Assembly (NCBI GenBank): GCA_012799185.1
Contig: JAAZLS010000037.1
Coordinates: 1 to 38,112 of the forward strand
Direction: 5' to 3'
DNA: 38,112 nt
Source of the DNA: Bacillota bacterium
Lineage (GTDB): Bacteria > Bacillota > Dethiobacteria > DTU022
Shown in pieces: positions 34,264 to 38,112 of the stretch (within the stretch, counting starts at the first letter, position 1; each line of letters opens with the position of its first letter). The notes below the pieces were generated by a model, which worked only from the letters and a program-made list of their open reading frames with translations, made no database searches and was not told the DNA's origin. A program made the position numbers and the translations under genes.

Positions 34264-34587
34264 CTATAACCCGATTGGAGGCAGATTCATTCCACCGGTT
34301 AGCTTTCCAATCTCCGAATTAACCATTTCATCAATCTGTCTAAAGGCTTCATTTACCGCTGCCAGTATTGCATCCTCCACCATTTCCCGATTATCCTCGG
34401 TCAACATTTCCGGGTCGATAGCCAAAGAAACAAGTTCTTTCTTGCCGTTAACAACTACCCGCACGGCACCACCACCGCTGGAAAACTCTATGGTTTTCTG
34501 GGACAGTTCCTTTTGCAATTGAGCCATCTGGGCCTGGGCTTTTTGCAACTGTTTCATCAATTTACCCATTCCACCACCGTTAGCCAT
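34264..34587 (-). CDS. ebfC: YbaB/EbfC family nucleoid-associated protein
   Basis: A 107-residue YbaB/EbfC protein, a dimeric DNA-binding protein. Landmarks are GKLMKQLQKAQAQMAQLQKELSQKTIEFSSGGGAVRVVVNGKKELVSLAIDPEML near the N-terminus and an acidic helical C-terminal half. It begins 6 nt after the dnaX stop with GGGAGGG 10 nt upstream of the ATG. Confidence 0.95.
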   Translation of the reverse strand: MANGGGMGKLMKQLQKAQAQMAQLQKELSQKTIEFSSGGGAVRVVVNGKKELVSLAIDPEMLTEDNREMVEDAILAAVNEAFRQIDEMVNSEIGKLTGGMNLPPIGL

Positions 34588-34593
34588 ACCTGT

Positions 34594-36339
34594 TTAGCCC
34601 TCCCTTTTATTTACCCCGAAAATCTTTCCATTAAAGATACGGGCAGCCTCTTCGACCAGGTCTGCCCCCCCTACCGGCCCGGGCTCTTCGGGGCCGGGTA
34701 CCCCTACCGCCTCTTCGCTGGCCGGCTCCTCCTCCGTTTCCCGGTTATAAGGATCCACATCGATACACACCGGAGCGGCCAATAGCCGGGAGAGCACCTT
34801 TTCGATTATTTTCCGGTGGCCCGCCTCCATAATCCGTTCGCTTAGAACCGCTTGGCCTGCTTTAAATGAAAATAGAATACAGTTGTCGCGGCAACCGGTA
34901 CAGGTAGCCTGGGCCAACAAGGCCCCGGTGCTTTTCTGTACCTTTCCCGCCTCGGCTAGTAGTTCCGGCCACCGCTGTTTAACTATTGAAATCCATTGCT
35001 GATCCGATGGTGGAATCTCTTTTTCCCGCCGTCCCTGGGCAACAGGTGTCCCCTCCCTATCCCGGGGCCCTACTGCTGCCTTTCGAGCTAAGTCCCCTTC
35101 CTCCTTATATGGATCCCCGGGGAGAGCCGCTGTTTTACCGGACACCGGGTCTGCCACCTCCCGGGATAGGCCGGCTTCAACCGCCTTTAATCCGGGCCGG
35201 GTAGCCACCGCCGGGCTTTCGACGGGCGTCTTGACAGGCGCTGTCTTGCTCCTGGCCGGATCCAACACCCGCAGCAGCCGGATTATCCCAATTTCCAGGT
35301 TAAACCGGGGAGAATAACCCTGTCGCAGCTCCAGGCTTACCTGGTGTAATAACTCCACCGCCTCCATTATCCCCTCCCGGGTAAATACTCCCCGAAATCT
35401 ATCTACCAGCTGGTCGAAGCCGTAAGTACCTCCCGGAGAATGGCCATTCTTCGGCGGTAAAAGTAACCTGCTGAAACAATAGGTAAGATCCCTCAGAAAA
35501 AGGGATAGATCCCCCCCGCCGGAGGTCACCTCTTGTAAGAGGGCCAGACCAGCCGCCAGGTCATTAGATGCGATCGCCTCTATTAACGTCTCCATGTTTT
35601 CTTTCCTGGTAGCCCCGGTAATCCGGCGGACATGTTCGGCAGTAATAGTCTCATCTTCGTAAGGCTGGGCCTGCTCCAGGAGGCCCAGCGCATCGCGCAT
35701 CGAACCCTCCGCCAGGTAAGCGATCACATGGAGTGCCTCCGTTTCAGCCTTCCAACCCTCCTCGGCGGCCACCTTTTCTAAGCGCCGGCATACCTGTTCC
35801 GCGCCCAATAGGTGAAAATTAAAGCGCTGGCAACGAGAAATAATGGTACGAGGCAGGCGAGAAGGATCGGTAGTAGCCAGGATAAAAACCACCCCCGGGG
35901 GGGGCTCTTCCAGGGTTTTTAAAAAAGCGTTAAAGGCCTCTGTAGTCAACATATGCGCCTCATCGATAATATAGACTTTAAACCGGCCTTCGCTGGAAGC
36001 ATAGCGGGTCTGCTCCCGTAGGTCACGGATCTCGTCGATCCCCCGGTTTGAGGCGGCATCCATCTCCAGTACATCCAACGAAACCCCGGCCAAAATGTTT
36101 TGGCAGGGGCGGCATTGCCCACAGGGCTCCGGGGCGGGGTAGCGCTCACAATTTAGGGCCCGGGCTAAAATCTTAGCTGCGGTGGTTTTTCCCGTTCCCC
36201 GCGGCCCACAAAAGAGATAGGCATGGGCTATCTTCCCCTGGGCCAGGGCCTGGCTCAGGGTACGGGAAACATGTTCCTGGCCCACCATCTCGCTAAATTT
36301 CTTAGGCCGCTGCCGCCGGTAAAGGCTGCGATAAGGCAT
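34594..36339 (-). CDS. dnaX: DNA polymerase III subunits gamma/tau
   Basis: A 581-residue clamp-loader ATPase. The AAA+ domain has Walker A (CGPRGTGKTTAAKILARAL, about 45-62), the zinc module (CERYPAPEPCGQCRPC), Walker B DEAHMLT, the LKTLEEPPPGVVFILATT region and the SRC motif (TIISRCQRFNF). Domain III and a Pro/Glu-rich C-terminal tau part follow. I saw no A-rich slippery run for programmed frameshifting. Start ATG lies about 40 nt after the SRP RNA. Confidence 0.97.
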   Translation of the reverse strand: MPYRSLYRRQRPKKFSEMVGQEHVSRTLSQALAQGKIAHAYLFCGPRGTGKTTAAKILARALNCERYPAPEPCGQCRPCQNILAGVSLDVLEMDAASNRGIDEIRDLREQTRYASSEGRFKVYIIDEAHMLTTEAFNAFLKTLEEPPPGVVFILATTDPSRLPRTIISRCQRFNFHLLGAEQVCRRLEKVAAEEGWKAETEALHVIAYLAEGSMRDALGLLEQAQPYEDETITAEHVRRITGATRKENMETLIEAIASNDLAAGLALLQEVTSGGGDLSLFLRDLTYCFSRLLLPPKNGHSPGGTYGFDQLVDRFRGVFTREGIMEAVELLHQVSLELRQGYSPRFNLEIGIIRLLRVLDPARSKTAPVKTPVESPAVATRPGLKAVEAGLSREVADPVSGKTAALPGDPYKEEGDLARKAAVGPRDREGTPVAQGRREKEIPPSDQQWISIVKQRWPELLAEAGKVQKSTGALLAQATCTGCRDNCILFSFKAGQAVLSERIMEAGHRKIIEKVLSRLLAAPVCIDVDPYNRETEEEPASEEAVGVPGPEEPGPVGGADLVEEAARIFNGKIFGVNKREG

Positions 36340-36379
36340 CTATTTATCCACCCTAAGCTTATATTAGTACAAAATTATT

Positions 36380-36650
36380 GGCCGTGCACCTACCTTTGGC
36401 TACCTATCCCCGGGCGTTAACCGGGAAACAAGCTCCACCCCGGCACCCCTGTGGCACCCGCAAGGTTTCATTTACCGCTGCTTCCTTCCGGACCTGACGG
36501 GGTTCATGAGCTTGCGCCGCACAGGACCGGGCCTTCTTAACCTGTTTGCCCAGCGCGGCCCCGGAAACAGAATAGCCGGGGGTAGGAATTCAATCCCGCT
36601 ATAGCGGATTGCGGGTTCAGGGAACCGCTATCTCCCCATCTAGCACGGCC
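36380..36650 (-). ncRNA. ffs: Signal recognition particle RNA, bacterial large type
   Basis: The universal SRP core (GGTCCGGAAGGAAGCAGCGGTAAA-type tetraloop and asymmetric loop) lies at about 36474-36498 on the minus strand, flanked by a long imperfect helix (GCAAG / CTTGC, then CTGTG / CACAG, then CCCGG / CCGGG). Upstream is an Alu-type 5' domain beginning GGCCGTGCTAGATGGGG. The ends pair perfectly: GGCCGTGC (36643-36650) with GCACGGCC (36380-36387), giving 271 nt, close to the large Firmicutes 6S-type SRP RNA. It follows tRNA-Ser(GGA) by 11 nt and probably shares its promoter. Confidence 0.93.
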
Positions 36651-36661
36651 AAAATTAAAAA

Positions 36662-36757
36662 TGGCGGAGAGAGAGGGATTCGAACCCTCGAGACGAGGTT
36701 TTGCCCCATCTACTCGCTTTCCAGGCGAGCGCCTTCGACCAACTCAGCCATCTCTCC
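36662..36757 (-). tRNA. tRNA-Ser (anticodon GGA)
   Basis: Acceptor GGAGAGA / TCTCTCC, T-loop GGTTCGAATCC, a long class II variable arm, and anticodon loop CTGGAAA (GGA). CCA is encoded. It reads UCC and UCU codons. Confidence 0.97.
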
Positions 36758-36836
36758 CTGCCTGGTGATCGCCGATTAAATCTATCAATTTCGTTCCAGG
36801 TACCCGGAGGCTCACCTAAACCCGAAACGTATCATT

Positions 36837-36865
36837 ATTATACACGCTCCATAAAGGCAATTCAA
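36837..36865 (-). promoter_or_regulatory. Sigma-A promoter for tRNA-Ser(GGA) and probably SRP RNA
   Basis: TTGAAT (36860-36865), a 17-nt spacer and TATAAT (36837-36842). The tRNA begins about 80 nt downstream. The stretch 36866-37032 between this promoter and the next tRNA holds nothing I recognise. Confidence 0.75.
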
Positions 36866-37032
36866 GAACAGCAGTCACAAGGGAAGGGGGTCGAACAATG
36901 GTAGGCCGCCTGTCCAGGCTGCTCTGGTCGGTACTGATAATGGGGTCAACTATAAACCCGGCAACCCCGGCGATCGCCACCGGAATATATCTCTTACTCG
37001 TGCTTGCCCCCCATGCTTCTTACCGAGACACT

Positions 37033-37127
37033 TGGCGGAGAGGGTGGGATTCGAACCCACGAGGAGGCTCATCACCCCCTACTCGATTTCGAGTCGAGCG
37101 CCTTCAACCGGACTCGGCCACCTCTCC
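37033..37127 (-). tRNA. tRNA-Ser (anticodon CGA)
   Basis: Acceptor GGAGAGG / CCTCTCC, class II variable arm, anticodon loop CTCGAAA (CGA), encoded CCA. It reads UCG. Confidence 0.97.
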
Positions 37128-37136
37128 ATCAAGGAT

Positions 37137-37166
37137 ATTATAAAGCCTACCGCTTCTATTTGTAAA
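37137..37166 (-). promoter_or_regulatory. Sigma-A promoter for tRNA-Ser(CGA)
   Basis: TTTACA (37161-37166), an 18-nt spacer and TATAAT (37137-37142), 9 nt before the tRNA 5' end, between tadA and the tRNA. Confidence 0.8.
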
Positions 37167-37188
37167 GCCCGCCCCCCGTCGGATAATA

Positions 37189-37659
37189 TCACCTGTCCCG
37201 CCGCTGCTGGAAAAATTTCTGGAGAAGCCGGGCACATTTCTCCTCTAAAATTCCGGCTGTAACCTCCAAGCGGTGGTTTAACCGCCCGTCCTGTACAATA
37301 TCGTAAAGGGTTCCGGCCGCCCCCCCCTTGGGATCGGCGGCGCCGTAAACCAGGCGGTCTACCCGGGCCTGGACTAGGGCACCGGCACACATGGGACAGG
37401 GCTCCAGGGTAACATAGAGGGTAGTCCCACTTAAACGCCAACCGCCAAGTATTCGTCCCCCCTCCTGAAGCGCCAAAATTTCTGCATGGGCAGTGGCATC
37501 GCCCAACTCTTCGCAGCGATTTCGGGTAACAGCGAGCGGGGCATTATCTTTAACCAGTACCGCCCCTATCGGTACCTCTCCACAAAGAAAAGCCTCCCGG
37601 GCCTGGAGCAAGGCCATTTCCATGAACCTCTTATCATTTTGTTGCCGTTCGTTGTTCAT
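37189..37659 (-). CDS. tadA: tRNA adenosine(34) deaminase
   Basis: A 156-residue zinc deaminase that makes inosine at the wobble position of tRNA-Arg(ACG). The active site is visible: ATAHAEILAL (HAE) and TLEPCPMCAGAL (PCxxC). The ATG at 37657-37659 gives an N-terminus like that of known TadA, but its SD is poor and a TATAAT directly precedes it. If that is a -10 box, translation would begin at Met13 or Met15, which follow AAGAGG. The gene lies just downstream of its substrate tRNA gene and between serine tRNA genes. Confidence 0.96.
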   Translation of the reverse strand: MNNERQQNDKRFMEMALLQAREAFLCGEVPIGAVLVKDNAPLAVTRNRCEELGDATAHAEILALQEGGRILGGWRLSGTTLYVTLEPCPMCAGALVQARVDRLVYGAADPKGGAAGTLYDIVQDGRLNHRLEVTAGILEEKCARLLQKFFQQRRDR

Positions 37660-37695
37660 ATTATAATCAGGCTACTTCCCTTTGTGGCTACCTAC

Positions 37696-37715
37696 GTGCT
37701 TACCGGGTTAAGCAC
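37696..37715. other. Hairpin adjacent to the tRNA terminator
   Basis: GTGCTTA / TAAGCAC, a 7-bp inverted repeat with a 6-nt loop, abuts the large terminator at 37716-37749. Together they form tandem hairpins in the tadA upstream region. Confidence 0.55.
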
Positions 37716-37749
37716 AAAACAGTAACCACGGGTCCGCGGTTACTGTTTT
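37716..37749 (-). terminator. Terminator of the tRNA Ser-Ser-Arg transcript (bidirectional shape)
   Basis: A perfect 12-bp stem AAAACAGTAACC / GGTTACTGTTTT with a GC-rich 10-nt loop. The A4/T4 ends give a U-tract on both strands. It lies 3 nt past the CCA end of tRNA-Arg. Confidence 0.88.
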
Positions 37750-37752
37750 GCT

Positions 37753-37830
37753 TGGCACGCCCGGCAGGATTTGAACCTGCGACCTCCTGATTCGTAGTCA
37801 GTTACTCTATCCGGGCTGAGCTACGGGCGC
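37753..37830 (-). tRNA. tRNA-Arg (anticodon ACG)
   Basis: Acceptor GCGCCCG / CGGGCGT (one G-U pair), T-arm GCAGGTTCAAATCCTGC, anticodon loop CTACGAA (ACG, converted to ICG by TadA), encoded CCA. It reads CGU, CGC and CGA. Confidence 0.96.
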
Positions 37831-37833
37831 CTA

Positions 37834-37927
37834 TGGCGGAGAGAGAGGGATTTGAACCCTCGAAGCAGGTTTATTCCCGCTTAATCGCTTAGCAGGCGAC
37901 CGCCTTCGACCGCTCGGCCATCTCTCC
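37834..37927 (-). tRNA. tRNA-Ser (anticodon GCU)
   Basis: Acceptor GGAGAGA / TCTCTCC, class II variable arm, anticodon loop CTGCTAA (GCU), encoded CCA. It reads AGC and AGU. Confidence 0.97.
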
Positions 37928-37935
37928 CTGTCCCA

Positions 37936-38022
37936 TGGCGGAGGGGGTGGGATTCGAACCCACGGCCCTTTCGGGTCACCGGTTTTCAAGACCGGCTCCT
38001 TAATCCGCTCGGACACCCCTCC
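37936..38022 (-). tRNA. tRNA-Ser (anticodon UGA)
   Basis: Acceptor GGAGGGG / CCCCTCC, class II variable arm with stem CCCGAAAGGG, anticodon loop CTTGAAA (UGA), encoded CCA. It reads UCA and other UCN codons. Confidence 0.97.
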
Positions 38023-38037
38023 CACAGTTGCAAAAAA

Positions 38038-38067
38038 AGTATAGCATAGCCCGGTCGCTCCTGTCAA
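38038..38067 (-). promoter_or_regulatory. Sigma-A promoter of the tRNA cluster
   Basis: TTGACA (38062-38067), an 18-nt spacer and TATACT (38038-38043), about 15 nt before tRNA-Ser(UGA). Confidence 0.85.
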
Positions 38068-38071
38068 TAAA

Positions 38072-38102
38072 ATGAGTAATGGGGACGGTGACTTTGACTC
38101 AT
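38072..38102. repeat. Possible REP- or insertion-sequence-end-like element
   Basis: ATGAGT (38072-38077) and ACTCAT (38097-38102) form a perfect inverted repeat around the segment GGGGACGGTGACTTTGACTC. Similar GGGGACGG-containing palindromes are dispersed in Firmicutes genomes next to IS200/REP-type transposases. The window ends too soon to see any partner, so this is tentative. Confidence 0.3.
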
Positions 38103-38112
38103 CAATAAAGGA

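Noticed and set aside
34594-36339. Programmed frameshift in dnaX giving gamma as well as tau.
   Set aside because: I saw no run of A residues with a following stem-loop of the kind used in known dnaX frameshifts.
36898-37143. Plus-strand ORF with a plausible GGGGG ribosome site and a hydrophobic N-terminus.
   Set aside because: Its second half is the antisense of tRNA-Ser(CGA), and no family is recognisable.
37032-37262. Plus-strand ORF beginning AERVGFEPTR.
   Set aside because: This is the common false ORF made by the complement of a serine tRNA gene.
37831-38067. Minus-strand ORF with GGVSERIKEPVLKTGDPKGPWVRIPPPPP.
   Set aside because: It lies entirely across two tRNA-Ser genes and their promoter; it is a known tRNA-derived artefact.

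Overview
The window is a compact, gene-dense stretch from an endospore-forming, anaerobic member of the Firmicutes, most likely class Clostridia. Evidence for sporulation is SpoVT, a SpoIID-family protein, Fin, an SspF-type small acid-soluble protein, BofA and YabM/SpoVB. Evidence for anaerobic metabolism is a four-subunit 2-oxoacid:ferredoxin oxidoreductase. Gene order broadly follows the origin-proximal region of Bacillus subtilis (tadA, SRP RNA, dnaX, ebfC, recR, yaaL, bofA ... tmk, holB, ricT, abrB, metG, tatD, yabE, rsmA, veg, sspF, ispE, glmU, prs, ctc, pth, fin, mfd, spoVT, yabM, yabN). Almost everything is on the minus strand, so the order runs from the right end of the window to the left. 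I cannot name the species.

Right end (about 36.3-38.1 kb, read leftwards): three tRNA genes, Ser(UGA), Ser(GCU) and Arg(ACG), stand behind a sigma-A promoter and are closed by a strong terminator. Then come tadA, tRNA-Ser(CGA), tRNA-Ser(GGA) and a large-type SRP RNA of about 271 nt whose 8-bp terminal helix can be seen. Next are dnaX-ebfC-recR with a terminator, yaaL-bofA, and a korABCD operon. A convergent plus-strand DUF3786 gene and a TudS/DUF523 gene separate kor from guaB.

Middle (about 15-28 kb): guaB has its own consensus promoter and terminator. It is followed by the overlapping cluster tmk-holB-ricT, a plus-strand abrB, metG-tatD, an RlpA-like cell-wall gene with a sigma-E-like promoter, a plus-strand SCP2-domain gene, yabE-rsmA-ykuK-like, a Pveg-type consensus promoter driving veg (and probably sspF), a perfect 26-bp palindromic terminator, ispE, and a MobA/GlmU-like nucleotidyltransferase that sits where purR-yabJ-spoVG would be in Bacillus. 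A possible 46-codon CUG-initiated gene bridges the nucleotidyltransferase and glmU.

Left part (1-15 kb): glmU-prs, rplY/ctc with a promoter overlapping the prs stop, pth, a T-box leader whose specifier I read as UUC (Phe) controlling aroF-pheA, fin with a sigma-F-like promoter, mfd, spoVT with a sigma-G-like promoter, yabM, yabN/mazG, an HU gene with a terminator, and a SpoIID-family gene cut by the window edge.

The genes combine core information processing (DNA polymerase III loading, recombination mediation, transcription-coupled repair, translation quality), precursor supply (PRPP, UDP-GlcNAc, GMP, dTMP, isoprenoid, aromatic amino acids) and sporulation control. I see no CRISPR array, prophage, defence island or intact insertion sequence. 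The most interesting signals are regulatory: the Phe T-box, three sporulation-sigma-like promoters in front of the expected genes, probable non-AUG starts, the small overlooked ORF, and the full serine tRNA set grouped with tadA and its substrate tRNA-Arg(ACG).
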